DNA of 64,000 bases from Axinella damicornis (Eukaryota; Porifera; Demospongiae; Axinellida; Axinellidae), in NCBI GenBank assembly GCA_963931865.1, contig OZ007506.1:1392627-1456626 (forward strand). Direction: 5' to 3'. This document shows positions 1-36,000 of the stretch, one piece after another. Every line of letters begins with the position of its first letter. Positions within the stretch are counted from its first letter, which is position 1. The notes beneath the pieces were generated by a model. It made no database searches. It was not told the origin of the DNA and saw only the letters and a list, made by a program, of their open reading frames with translations. A program made the translations under genes and the position numbers.

Positions 1-232
1 TGCAGGCCAGGCAGCTCAAGATTGCTGAGAGGTAACCCCTGTAATTAGAATGGAGACATGTCAGGGTTAGGGTCAAGGTTGGGTCAGTATTAGGGTTAAG
101 GTTAGGGTGTCAGGGTTCCACCTAAAGAACTTTAGAGCAGTGCAGTACCACTTTGTATGGCTGCCCAAATTTGGGCATGTAATGGAGCGCTACCTTGCAG
201 TATCGAGTGTGTTTTGCTATTTTCATTTCCAG

Positions 233-12127
<11,895 letters not shown>

Positions 12128-12917
12128 ACACGACGCAACCCGACTCACTTATATATGTGGAATTGTAGCTAGGTGATCCGTCTCTTTCAGAGATTATGGA
12201 CTACAAGCAAGCAACTCTGATAATACCCTACTGTACTGGGAAATTCACTTGACTTTCAAAGTTTTATACATCAGCTAGTTATATATATGACCCTGCAGTT
12301 ACATCACAATTACACACTGACCATTAGCCTCGTTCCCATGTCCTTCATTAATCCGACTCCTTGTGTGCACATTGCTATGGAAACAGAAGGTTCTATACCT
12401 CGCATCTACACCTCAACAATCATGGTACGTAAATCATATAGCCAGCTGGTGTATATCGATGTACCGTTCAAAGGATCACGGGTATAGGAAATTGCAAAGT
12501 TCTTGCACAATCCGAGCGCCAAGCGCGACTGCTAAATCAGCACTGACCATATACGTGTATAGACTCTAAATTCAAATTTGCCCCGCGTAGACCGACCTGG
12601 CAATACCTGCACGGTCACAGAACTCCGGCCAGAACGGTTCAGTGATCCAGACGCTGTAGCAACCTGTGTCACAGGGTGGATAAACACGTGCATTCTGAGG
12701 TTGTTCCATGATGACGCAGCACGCGCTTTCTGTGTAAGCAGCGTATGTACGCATGCGCAAATCTCGGACCTAAGGATGTCAGATTGTGCAAGAATGTCAC
12801 AATTTCCTGTATCCCCTTAAACCTACTGTATAGGTGGTATGTGGTATAGTATGCAGACGATCAGTGCACACGGCAGTCACGGCACACAATTGCAATGTAC
12901 TACAACCACATCAGCAG
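12128..12917. other. Convergent 3' intergenic region
   Basis: This lies between the IFT172 stop and the stop of the minus-strand small membrane protein. One half of the TAGCCTCGTTCCCA terminal motif occurs near 12316 without a partner. I see no gene, tRNA or clear polyadenylation signal here. Confidence 0.5.
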
Positions 12918-14140
12918 CTATCTCGGTGGATCTGTTCTGCTATTGCTCGAGGTTCCAGTCTCTTCTTCCTTGCTGTCAGTTGCCTGTGTATAACAATAAG
13001 AACACCAACGACATCATAATGAAAATGGGTCACTTTAAAGTTACAGTCTGGTTCCCAGACTACATACACATAGCTACTAGCACTGGGTCGACTACATCAC
13101 CTCACCCCACCCTGCATGGAATTGGCTGCACCACTAACCCTCACACCCCACCCAGGGTCGGCTGCACCACTAACCCCTCACACTCCACCCTGGGTCGGCT
13201 GCACCACTAACCCCTCACACCCCACCCAGGGTCGGCTGCACCACTAACCCCTCACACCCCACCCTGGGTCGGCTGCACCACTAACCCCTCACACCCCACC
13301 CAGGGTCGGCTGCACCACTAACCCCTCACACTCCACCCTGGGTCGGCTGCACCACTAACCCCTCACACCCCACCCAGGGTCGGCTGCACCACTAACCCCT
13401 CACACCCCACCCTGGGTCGGCTGCACCACTAACCCCTCACACCCCACCCAGGGTCGGCTGCACCACTAACCCCTCACACTCCACCCTGGGTCGGCTGCAC
13501 CACTAACCCCTCACACCCCACCCCCACCCTGGGTCCGCTGCACCACTAACCCCTCACACCCCACCCTGGGTCAGCTGCACCACTAACCCCTCACACCCCA
13601 CCCTGGGTCGGCTGCACCACTAACCCCTCACACCCCACCCTGGGTCAGCTGCACCACTAACCCCTCACACGTGCACCCCACCCTGGGTCGGCTGCACCAC
13701 TAACCCCTCACACGTGCACCCCACCCTGGGTCGGCTGCACCACTAACCCCTCACACCCCACCCTGGGTCGGCTGCACCACTAACCCCTCACACCCCACCC
13801 TGGGTCAGCTGCACCACTAACCCCTCACACCCCACCCTGGGTCAGCTGCACCACTAACCCCTCACACCCCACCCTGGGTCGGCTGCACCACTAACCCCTC
13901 ACACCCCACCCTGGGTCGGCTGCACCACTAACCCCTCACACCCCACCCTGGGTCAGCTGCACCACTAACCTCTGCATTGGCCTCCCCACTCTTCTCAAGC
14001 GCTTTCCTCTCTCGATGTCTCCGCACCACACCGTAGCCACCCTGAGCCAGTACCACTGTTCCAAACACCGTCATACCGAACAGTACGACTGTAATCCCTC
14101 GCTGGGTGAAGTCAGCCATTCGGCTCCAGAACAGCGCCAT
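12918..14140 (-). CDS. Small single-pass membrane protein, COX14-like
   Basis: Two exons on the minus strand, 13970-14140 and 12918-12983, join in phase to 78 residues. The first 57 residues hold one hydrophobic segment (ITVVLFGMTVFGTVVLAQGG, roughly residues 16-35) followed by a basic stretch (RRHRERK). The last exon adds an acidic, serine-rich tail (ATDSKEEETG). The arrangement MADF..., a TVFG-containing membrane helix, then a basic and charged tail resembles COX14, a tiny inner-membrane factor of cytochrome c oxidase assembly; this is similarity by eye only. A second in-frame Met (residue 8) could be the true start. The intron is almost wholly a 37-bp minisatellite. It is divergent from the gene starting at 14503. 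Confidence 0.5.
13100..13969. repeat. 37-bp minisatellite starting exactly at a 5' splice site
   Basis: About 23 copies of CCTCACACCCCACCCTGGGT + CGGCTGCACCACTAACC. On the minus strand every unit carries GGTTAGTGG, the same sequence as the donor of the 13970-14140 exon. The array starts at that donor and nearly fills the intron. Confidence 0.9.
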
Positions 14141-14214
14141 CTCTCCAGGACTGGAGTGGATTATTCAGTGAAGATAAACACTCTCATTCATACTATGTAC
14201 ATGCATGTGATACT

Positions 14215-14260
<46 letters not shown>

Positions 14261-14502
14261 ACAAAAAATAATAAAAAATCGGAATCCTGCATGACTGTTG
14301 TGTGAGCATGACAAAGCAACATCCACTGTATTGCCATACAGAATTTGCAACAAAAAAAACCACTCACCTTTTGCAGCTGCTTGTGAGTTGCACCTCATAT
14401 ATGCACCTCACAAAATTGCATGCACTGTACTGTTTAACTTAATAATATATACTGGTGTGCTTCAATTAGAGACTGAATATACATTAAAACTCGTGAATGA
14501 TC
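14141..14502. promoter_or_regulatory. Putative bidirectional promoter
   Basis: The 362 bp between divergent start codons (COX14-like on minus, desulfurase-TtcA fusion on plus) includes a run of about 44 C at 14217-14260. No TATA box is obvious. Assignment rests on gene arrangement only. Confidence 0.4.
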
Positions 14503-26511
<12,009 letters not shown>

Positions 26512-26683
26512 CTATAGGCGTACAGTACACCAAGAGCACGTGCATGATGACATTGTTGTCATATGATGTCATCATTTTCATTATTATGTCATCACTGTCA
26601 TTATGATGTCATCATGCACTCTACATATTACATTTTCTTTACATCATGAAAATTCAATATCAACAGAACTTGAGAATGAAGAA

Positions 26684-26689
26684 AATAAA
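26684..26689 (+). terminator. Polyadenylation signal AATAAA
   Basis: AATAAA lies 173 bp after the fusion-gene stop and 34 bp before the convergent RBM41 stop, so the two 3' ends are tightly packed. Confidence 0.55.
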
Positions 26690-26722
26690 AAGAGGTGAAG
26701 GTAAGATGATGATTCATGAGTG

Positions 26723-29700
26723 CTATCTGTTGTGGGTGCTTCCATGTCCGTATGTGATGACGACCGGTTTGTTTTGCATCACATAGCCGTTAACCAGCTG
26801 GAGGGCTTTGGTGGCCGTCTCAACGTCTGCAGACACGCATAATAATAGGAGAACAATGATAACAAGCAGGATCCTGCCCCATGGCCAGTATCTAGCAATG
26901 GAAACATCCGAGCTGCATGGGTTACAGCTGCCCCCCCCCCCCCCCCCCCCCCCCAATCCCCTCTCCCAGCAGCAACACATGCAAATAGTAATGCAGAACG
27001 GGTGCGGTCATGACTATACTGCACATGCTCAGAAGCGTGGTGTACAACCATACTATGTTGCTGGAGAGAGTATCAGGCTTTGTCTATAGAGTTCTAGGTG
27101 GTGACATTTTATACTAGATTACCTCACACTGCTGTCAGTACTGGTAATGGTGAACTAAAATTTACCATCAAACTCCACGAAAGCCTGGCCTCTCATCCTG
27201 CCCACCAGGACTCGTACCCTCAGACATTTTGCCCTGGCCCGGAAATACCCGAATACTGCCAGGAGGTCACCCTCAGACACTCGAGGATGAAGGTTCTTCA
27301 AGAAGAGCACCTGTGGTAACACACAATGAACTTTTCAGTCCACAAACAAAAAAGTTTAATTCACGTTGAAGTCACAGGCAATCAGTAAACTGGATTATGC
27401 GCCAGCCTCTCTCTGCCAGGACAGTGACTACAACAATATGATCCTTCTCCCGACCTTACTGGGCTCTCCTGGTTTGTAGTCCCGGAACCTTGGCAGGGTA
27501 AGGATCTCTGCTAGTGTGAGACGATTCCTCTCGATCACCTCCACAGGCAGAGGAGGTGGAACGCCAGCTCCTCCCACCTCCCCGGCCTTGGGTCCAACCA
27601 CTGGCCGAGGTACATCTGCATTGCTGACTTTTGCTGCTGCTGTCTTCTTCCTGTGTATCCTACCATCAGCTTCTGGCATGATCCTGCACACATTGATGAT
27701 AATAGGATTGTACTATAATTGTAAATCAATCTTTAATCTTCTATTGGCATGATAAAGCTAATCTGTTGTGGTAATAATGGGCAACACAAAGTTGCTGTTC
27801 CTGTGAAGAACATGCTAACCACTCCCACTAATTAGACTCATTCCCATGCGGCCTGGGAACGAGGCTACCCACTAATGTGTTCTACATGGACTGCATAGCT
27901 ATATGCATGTCAATTGTGGAAAGGGACAACGGCCCAAGCCTATCACACAGTTCTACTGACAATCCATGCACTCAAACATCTCCAACTGAGAGGCAGTATG
28001 GCAATGATATGCACATGATATGCACATGATATGCACATGATATGCACATGATATGCACATGATATGCACATGATATGCACACTGCACTGTACGCACTGTG
28101 TGGGGTAGGCCATGTTGTTGCTTTTGTTGCCTGTAGCGAAAGAGTGAAGAAAATATTTCTTCCAATTGAGCATATCTTACCAGAAAGTTATCCACTGTTA
28201 GGTGATGTATTTCCTGCTATCTACCTTGCACTGTGAGGTGGTATAGGGGGTTTCCACCAGTGGCCTCTCGGAACAAGCTCCTCTCGATCTCCATTGCATG
28301 CCTGCAGCAGTTGATTGGACAGATACCACACGTCTGGTTTCAATTACGAAGTAAATGTAAATACATAATGTTTCCAGATTTGAAGGACAGTCGTATGACC
28401 CACAACATTACACCTAGTGCATGCTCAAAGCAAAATTGAAATTAGAATTCTCACACCCAAACCACCCAGTCCTACAGCAGTACATAAATGATGAGTAATG
28501 TACAGGACAGGAAGGAAGTGATAATTACAGGGAGGATTGAGGAGGAATCGAGGAAGAGGAGGAGGAGGAGGAGGGGGAGGAGGAGGAGGAGGAGGAGGAG
28601 GAGGAGGAGGAGGAGAAGGGGAGGAGGATGAGAAGGAGAGGAGGAGGAGGAGGAGGAGGAGGGGAAGGGGAGGAGGAGGAGAAGGGGAGGAGGAGGAGGA
28701 GGATGAGAAGGGGAGGAGGAGGAGGACGGAGGGAAGGAAAGAAGTGATTATCAAGAAGAGGAGAAGGAAGAGACAGTCATTTACGAAAGCAGGAGGATGA
28801 TGATGGTACCTGCTCATACTCTTCACGCCAGAATAGACAACAGGCTCCTCGAGATGTTTCTCCTTTTCTGTAATTTTCTGAAACCGACCAAAAAATGCCC
28901 TCACATCATTGAACTGGACCAGGACAGCTGCCCTCCAGTAAGAGGACAGCTGCTAACCTCATGCAAAGCTTGAATCCTGTCCTGCTGGGCTTTGGGGTCC
29001 GGCTCAAACCGACGCCATTTAGCAGCTGGCTCACCATCCATGCACCCCTCCTCGGAGAGCTTGAGCCTGTGGTTGTCAGTTACAGTACCAGTGTGGACAA
29101 ATAAATAAGGGCACAGAATCGGCACAGAATCACTTGTGTCACCTTGTACCGTTAGCTACGGATGTAGTCCTATGAGGTTGTTGGTGATTACTGCTTGATT
29201 AGAGGGTTGTCCCCATTCAGTCTTTGACTCACTCAATCTCTGGTGCTGTGAGCCCCAGTTGTCGTAGCTGGTCAAGCCTGCTGTGGTCCTCCTCCCTCCT
29301 CTGGTACTGCTCCAGCGACCTCAGGCCCCGAACCTCCTGGGACAAGGGCTGGTACAGCACAGCAGGAGTAAACGCCTTCTTCCTCTCAAGAGCACTGTAC
29401 GAGCGGGAGGAGCAAACACCTTTCATTACAGACTATACGCTGAATTGGGAGCTCCGTGAATCGTAATCTAGTAACTGAGATTGCACAGCGATGAGAAATG
29501 AATCCAGTAGTCCAGTTTGGATTCGAACCCAAGACCTTCTGAATACTAGTCAGACAATCTTACCACTGAGCCACAGTGGTAAGATTGCGAGAGAGTCACA
29601 ATCAATGTGAACTGAAGGGCACAGTCCCCACTCACTCCACCTTCTGGACTCGGTTCAAAGGTCAAGCATGCGGTCAAGAATGTGGAGTGGGAGAGAGCCT

Positions 29701-32282
29701 TGGGACGAGGACAACAGAGATCTGCTTCACCCTTGCACTGTCATATCAGATGTATCCAGTTGCTTCTTAAGAAGTTCCTTTAGTTGCCGCTGCGCCTCCG
29801 AGATCACCTCTCCCTCCTTCCCCTCTCCACCCTCTTCCCCACCTCCACAGGGTGGAGCCTGGATGGAGCCTGGGGCCATCTGCAACACCCCACGACTCAG
29901 GCAGCGTCCAGGAGTCCCCCTAAAATATGAGTTGACACAGAACTACAGTCAACGCTTGATATCTGTTCATCCTGCATAATTCGCACACACTATGAAGTCA
30001 CATTTCATCCAGCTGCAGCAGGTATGTCCACATGCCAAAACTGGCACATTCTGGGAATCATTTTCTACCGATTACAGCACATTTTGACATGTCGAATTAA
30101 GCCAAAATTAACAGTAAACCTGTTCTATTTGCCAAAAATAAAACAACAAACTAAAATGGCAGAAACAGCACTCCCGTCTTGATCACCTACAGAAAACTGG
30201 TGGACAAGTTTAATCATTTTTGCCAAATATCGCACTTGAACCAAATCAATATTTCTTGGTCAAAATTCAACCTACAGCAAAATGGACATCAATTTTGAAA
30301 GCTCCATTCACACTGATCACAATGGTGCAAATCCCAGCCTCTTATCTCATTCCTAGCCCAAGATACCTAGCGTATTAGTCTGCTATAGCTGGATAGGATA
30401 TCACTTGAAGGTTCTTTTCATGCTGATCACAATGGCACAATACCAAGCTTCATATCTCATTCAAATCATAGATACTACCGCTACATGCCTTTCTTTAGAC
30501 AATGGATTTACGGAGTAGCCAGCTAAGTACTATGCTAGGTATCTTGGGCTAGGAATGAGATATGAAGCTGGGATTTGCACCGTTGCGATCAGCATGAAAA
30601 GAACCATCAACTGATGTCCTAAAAAGGAATTTTATTATGGGTCACATTTTTGCCAAAAATCGCACTCGACCAAAGGCTATAATCCATGGTTTTTCACGAT
30701 TTTGGGTTAAAATTCAACCTACAGCAAAATGGACATCCATTGAAAGCTCGATTCATGCTGATTACAATGGTGCAAATCAAAGCTTCATATCTCATTCCTA
30801 GCCCAAGATACCTAGCATAATACTTAGCTCAAACATTTGGCTTAATTTGCACCATTGTGATCAGCATGGCTCATGCCAATGATATCCATTTAGCTGTATA
30901 CGTAGGTTGAATTTCGACCCCAAATCCAAGACAACCGATCCATTTTAAGGACATCATTTGAAAATCCCCAGCTCTATATCCCATTCACATACCTAGTGCA
31001 ACGTTCTCTTTCAATTCTATTCCCAATACCAATTTTGGTTCATTGGTCCATTTTTGGTACATCACTCACCCTCTAGAACAGGAGTGCTGTAAACTTGGCA
31101 GAATTGGTAGACAATAAATGTGCTAATTTCGGCACAAAAACATACCTCAGCTATACAAACATGAAGATCCCGGTTGTATATACACAAAATAATTTTTTTC
31201 TCCTCCTATGGAGGGGAAATTTTATGTGGGTAGTCACACAAAACTTTCCCTCCTAAGGAGGGAAAATTTGATGTGGGGGACATAAAATTTCCCCTCTGTA
31301 ACTATGGAGGGGGATTTTGTGTGGTGTAGCTACTCACATAAAATTTTCCCTCCATTAGTTAAGACTTTGTAGCTCTATGGAGGCGAAATTTTATGTGTAC
31401 ACAAAATGTCCCCTCCATAACAAGGAGGGGAAATTTTATGTGACTTCACAGACTGTGATGTTGCATACATAATTCACGAATGTACTTTCTCTGATAAAGA
31501 TACAGATGGTTACATAAGTAGAATGAATGTTAACGTAAAGTATAGAATGAAAAACAAGTCACCATAATTATTATAAAACCTGTGGAGTCTGGATATTAAA
31601 AATGGAGGTATTGAAAACCTTGTTCAATGGCAGCTAGTTACGTGAATAGTGCCACTAGTCTTCATTTTCCTCCCTTGGCGATGTTCTCTTGTAATGGGAA
31701 ACATGGAGAACGTTTGCTTCTCCAAGCATGTAATTAAGTGCCCCCTCATATGTTGCTGATCGAAGTGGAACTTACCAGGCAAATGTCCAAAGCATATAGC
31801 TGTCGCAATCATTTCCTCCCGCTTGCATTGAAACTTCACACGTTAAACTGGTACCTCACAGTTCCTTCCCGGTACGTACAAGAATTTCGCGCAACAGTGC
31901 ATCACGCGACTAACTCGGGGACATAAAATTTCCCCTCCATAGGAGGAGAAAAGATAGATTGTGTGTAGTTATATCTGAGACCGAAGATCCCTCGGGATCG
32001 AAACGTCGCAACTGTTTTGATGAAGTTTGTGCAAACAAAGACTGCTAATTATTAATTTAGTTTACAGTAATAGCCTCCATGACCAGAGACTGAGCTATGA
32101 TGATGCTACAACTATACGTATGTCGTAGTTGAAGCTAGCCACATGTAGCCAGAGACATGCATGACATACCTTGGTTCATCGTTCAGTTTCCGAGTTCTGT
32201 GGTCTATAACAAATAATAAGACCATACATGGAGTGGGATTCACGTAGCTGACGATTTTACACTCACGTCTTACTGCAGCCAT
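26723..32282 (-). CDS. RBM41: RNA-binding motif protein 41
   Basis: Twelve minus-strand exons in phase give 391 residues, close to the usual 410 or so. Exons in transcript order: 32267-32282, 32170-32203, 29731-29919, 29233-29394, 28958-29066, 28810-28877, 28225-28301, 28181-28194 (14-nt microexon), 27957-27985, 27455-27683, 27166-27310, 26723-26826. Family landmarks are QRQLKELLKKQLDTS, RQLGLTAPEIE, AMEIERSLF, VIERNRLTLAEI and YKPGEPSKV, leading into a C-terminal RRM with RNP2 LFLKNL and RNP1 GRMRGQAFVEF. The RRM is split by an intron and ends LVNGYVMQNKPVVITYG. RBM41 is the paralogue of RNPC3/U11-U12 65K and binds minor-spliceosome snRNAs through this RRM type. The product lacks the longer basic tail of vertebrates. 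The first two exons are very short but fit splice signals and phase. Confidence 0.93.
27833..27867. mobile_element. 35-bp palindromic hairpin MITE
   Basis: TAGACTCATTCCCATGC is followed at once by GCCTGGGAACGAGGCTA. Perfect 9-bp target duplication CCCACTAAT lies at 27824-27832 and 27868-27876. It is in an RBM41 intron. Confidence 0.85.
28005..28080. repeat. 11-bp tandem repeat
   Basis: Seven copies of ATATGCACATG lie in the RBM41 intron between exons 27957-27985 and 28181-28194. Confidence 0.9.
28535..28745. repeat. Purine-rich (GGA)n tract
   Basis: About 200 bp of GGA-rich sequence on the plus strand, hence CCT-rich in the RBM41 transcript, between exons at 28301 and 28810. Confidence 0.9.
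29513..29583 (-). other. tRNA-like fragment (SINE head or tRNA pseudogene)
   Basis: On the minus strand it shows GGCTCAGTGGTAAGA (A-box-like D arm), a paired anticodon arm TCTGA-CTAGTAT-TCAGA with AGT in the anticodon position, and GGTTCGAATCC (B box). The acceptor stem does not pair and the T stem has a mismatch, so it is not called a functional tRNA. It lies in an RBM41 intron. Confidence 0.5.
30230..30980. repeat. Inverted and direct copies of an 80-bp repeat
   Basis: The block ATCTCATTCCTAGCCCAAGA-TACCTAGC near 30340-30375 recurs inverted near 30530-30560 and directly near 30790-30825. Each is flanked by AGCTTCATATCTC and CATGCTGATCACAATGG. It looks like a foldback or nested MITE cluster in the large RBM41 intron. 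Confidence 0.6.
31196..31952. mobile_element. 757-bp element with about 32-bp terminal inverted repeats
   Basis: The left end TTTTCTCCTCCTATGGAGGG-GAAATTTTATGT is matched by its exact reverse complement at 31921-31952. Internal degenerate copies of the same motif lie at 31240-31440. No transposase frame is seen inside. It is a non-autonomous DNA element in the RBM41 intron. Confidence 0.75.
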
Positions 32283-32448
32283 AAGGCAGAAGTTGGTTTT
32301 GTTGTTTGGTGTGTATCAATTAGAATATTATGCTTTTGTTTTGATTTTTTATCTGGAGAAGCAGACTCTCGCTAAATTAGAGAAATTAAAATTTTGGCTC
32401 CATCTCAATGGCTTTACAATTAGCAGCTAGTTGAAGAATCGACTATAA
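32283..32448. promoter_or_regulatory. Putative bidirectional promoter RBM41 / INTU
   Basis: Lies between the RBM41 start on minus (32282) and the candidate INTU first exon on plus (ATG 32449). Arrangement only; no core element is obvious. Confidence 0.35.
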
Positions 32449-32919
32449 ATGACGTGGCGGGGGCGGATCCTCCATGGTCGTCAGAAGCACTTGGCCCAAT
32501 CGACCTCTCTTCCCGACGTCTCTGGGGCGGGCCTGCCCCCTCCCTTGCCTCAACTCCTCTGCAGCCCGGCCAGAACAGTTGCTGTGAAGTACAAGTCAGT
32601 TCATCCTCGTACATGTACCGTGCTGATGGGATGTGAGGTAGCTACTGTACATGTACCTCAAGATGTGGAGTCTGTCACTCCCACTCGTAGTTGCAGCTGC
32701 AACCAGCCTCAAACCAGCTAGGTCGCAGTTGTGTGACCATCCAAGAGCTGCCAATGAGTGTATAACAGCACTGCTGAGTCTTGGTCGTGGGAGTTATCAC
32801 TAAATGCCTTACAGCACATGCACACAATGGGATTTGTTAACATGCATGTTGACACTGCAGTTGGTGTTGACAGTTTGTAGGCCCTACACAAAACATTTAT
32901 AGGGCAGAACTAGCATCTG

Positions 32920-33070
32920 ATCCCTCTTCCCTCCTCCTCTCTTCCTTCTCCCCTTCCTCCTCCTCCCCTTCCTCCTCCTCTTCCTCTCCTCCTCCCCCTC
33001 TCCCCCTCTCCCCTCCTCCTCATCCCCCCTCCGCCTCCCTCTTCCTCCTCCTCCTCCTCCCCCCTCCTCA
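32920..33070. repeat. CT-rich tract before an INTU acceptor
   Basis: Irregular CCT/CTT-rich tract ends a few bases before the GGACAG acceptor of the INTU exon at 33080. Confidence 0.85.
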
Positions 33071-33079
33071 TCTGGACAG

Positions 33080-36000
33080 TATCGACGATGATGCATGGGC
33101 AGATAAAATCGATCCAGTCACAGGGTCAGTGTTCTACCTGGACACGCACCCTGCCCCTCCCCCACACCGTGAAGAGAGCCCCCAGCCTCCGAGCAGTAGC
33201 AGCTCGAGTATGTCCTCCGTCAGTGACATCCCCCCTCACTCACTCCCCACCTACCTCCCACATGGCAGCCCCAGCCTCAGTGACAGGTCAATATCATAAC
33301 TGTATTCTGGGTATGGTACATTTAGTCCCCAGCTAGTAGGGTGAAGGGTCGGGTGGTTGACTCGATCCTTGCATGTAGGAGTTGGGCGGTAATCAACTTT
33401 TGCCATCATTGAAGCTATCTGCCTTGTAATGAGGCTAAACTGTATTCCATGAGCGCAGTTTGCAGTCTTAAGGAGACACGTGTCATCAGTACATTGTCAG
33501 TACTATCTGGGTTTCAATATTTCGGTACTACAAATGGCATGGTGGTACAATCACAATACTGTAGCAGTGTGCTTCGATATTATTGTAGCGTGATTCACAA
33601 CATCTGAATCTTGCAAACCTACTTCTAAGAAAGAACAAAGTTTCATTTTCTGTTGAGCCAAATAATCAGTAGTCTGCTTGGCCAAGGTGCATCCACACTG
33701 AGAGTCTGAGAGTCTGGCTGGATGAGGCTAATTATAATTCACAGCAGTTTACTTTGCAGCTTTTGAGAATACAGTTATGCCAACTTTTGATGTAAAATGT
33801 CAACTCCCACTCTTGACAGTCCCACACTACCTGTAGCCTCTTCCTGCACCCTCTCTGATGTGCTTTTGGTTCAAAGGTCAAATATGCAGTCAAGAAAGCA
33901 GAGGCCTAGGAATGATGCTAACTATCTGACTGCAATTTTGTATCTAGGCCGCCCGTGAGGTTGTGCCAGAGCGATAATCACGTGCTGGTCGTGGCGGCGT
34001 CGTGCCTACTAGATAATGCATCACTCTCTGATCGATTTGGTGGAATGCTAGCCTCATTCCCAGGTGTAGCCTGGGAATGAGGCTAGTGGAATGCTCACAC
34101 GACACATGGCATAACTGTGTAGAAATGCCATATCAGATATGTATGATGAATGCCATGCCTTGTTGCTTTCTCTCTCCCCTCAGACTCGCCCAAAGTTTGA
34201 GATTACAGCAGCCGGACTCTCCCTCCAGTCCCAGCCCTGACGAGCACTTCCACTTGCCTCGCTCGGCCTCCCTTGGCCAGGGGAAGACCAGCTCCCTCAA
34301 GAAGCTGAAGAAGGTGGTGACTAGGAGGCTGCGGAATAGCATCAGCATCAGCGGCGGCATGAGCCCCAGTGGCAGCGTCCCCAGTGAGTCCATTCTGCAG
34401 AAGACTATTATTGTTCAGCAACTTAGGAAACTTCACTTTGCCCATGCATTTAGCTACTGACAAAAGGTTAAAATTGTAGCCTCGTTCCCAGGGATCCTCC
34501 TCCGATCATGTGTGAAGGGTCGTCTCTCTCCATTTTCAAATGGGACTGAGGTAGAATGGGACTAAGGTGGAATGGGACTGAGGTGGCCCGGGAATAGGAC
34601 TGAGGTGGAATGGGACTGAGGTGGCCCGGGAATAGGACTGAGGTGGAATGGGACTGAGGTGGCCCGGGAATAGGACTGAGGTGGAATAGGACTGAGGTGG
34701 AATGGGACTGAGGTGGAATGGGACTGAGGTGGCCCGGGAATAGGACTGAGGTGGAATAGGACTGAGGTGGAATGGGACTGAGGTGGAATGGGACTGAGGT
34801 GGCCCGGGAATAGGACTGAGGTGGAATAGGACTGAGGTGGAATGGGACTGAGGTGGAATGGGACTGAGGTGGCCCGGGAATAGGACTGAGGTGGAATGGG
34901 ACTGAGGTGGAATGGGACTGAGGTGGAATGGGACTGAGGTGGCCCGGGAATAGGACTGAGTTGGCCCATATTGTTTTGCATCAGTTGCGGAGGTGTTTCC
35001 TCCTGATGATGATCTTCCATGCCTCTTCCCAGGTTTGAATGAACTCGACGGCCGGCATCTGAGGCGAATCTCAGAGCCTTCCCCCACGCTACCAGTCCCT
35101 CAGACGACCTTATATGGTTCACACGGCATCCCACTGCACGAACCAGCAAAGGCAAACATCATCAGCGTGAGAATCAACCTGACACAGTTTCATTTGGGTG
35201 TAGGGGGAACCCCCTGCTCTCTGGAGGCAATGGGCATCGTCCCGACCAGATCCCTCGGCCGGACCAAGTTTGGCTCCTTGGTGAGCCTTCGTGTATCATT
35301 CAAGTCTCACTATCCCAGCTCTACACACCAGAACCCTGTGGTGATTAGAGGGGTTGCCCCCACATCTCCTGCTGCCGTGACACAACAGCTGCACCCAGGT
35401 ACAGCAATGCCGTCCTTAGCAACCAAACCGCTTAGTCTCTGCATGCACACCCTTGCGTACAAACCGTTGAATCTCTCAATCTCCCCCATGTCCTGGTGGG
35501 ATACTATTTTGGCTCTCTTCTGCAGGAGACACCATTTTAGCTGTGAATGGTAGCTCTGTGGACTTGGAGAACATCGACACCGTCTTATCCGGGCTCTCGA
35601 ATGAGGTACAGAGTGATGTGTCTACTGTCTTGCATCCTCACGAGCTGCCGAGGACGCACATGCACACTGTGTTCAATTGTTTTCTGTTCACTGGTAACTT
35701 CATCTGCAGGTGGTTTTTACAGTCCGCAAGCAATTCCATCATCTGAGCTCCGGGTCCTTCCCCTCCCACCTCCCCCATCGTCACTACCACTCCGGCCTAG
35801 CGCAATTGGTGGCAGGAGCCAGGAGGACAGTGCACTCACGCACCAAACCACTCCTTGACCACACCCTTATCCTGCTCTACCTCACACTGGACACAAATGA
35901 GGATGATCCTCCAGATAAAGTACTTTGAACTTTGCACTTTGCACTTTGGACCCTAGCTGTGTAGCAGTACATTGTGTTATATACATAGGGCAAGAGGTTG

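Noticed and set aside
60..120. Telomere repeat near the window start
   Set aside because: Only a few scattered TTAGGG/TCAGGG units in an IFT172 intron; not a telomere or a convincing array.
29513..29583. Functional tRNA-Thr(AGT) gene
   Set aside because: Anticodon and D arms look right but the acceptor stem does not pair.
32420..32614. Minus-strand frame as RBM41 first exon
   Set aside because: Its product does not resemble RBM41, and the short exons at 32267-32282 and 32170-32203 fit splice sites and phase better.
33951..33957. 7-nt INTU microexon between AG and GTGAGG
   Set aside because: Including it breaks the reading frame into the next exon, whereas direct joining of 33286 to 34184 keeps phase.
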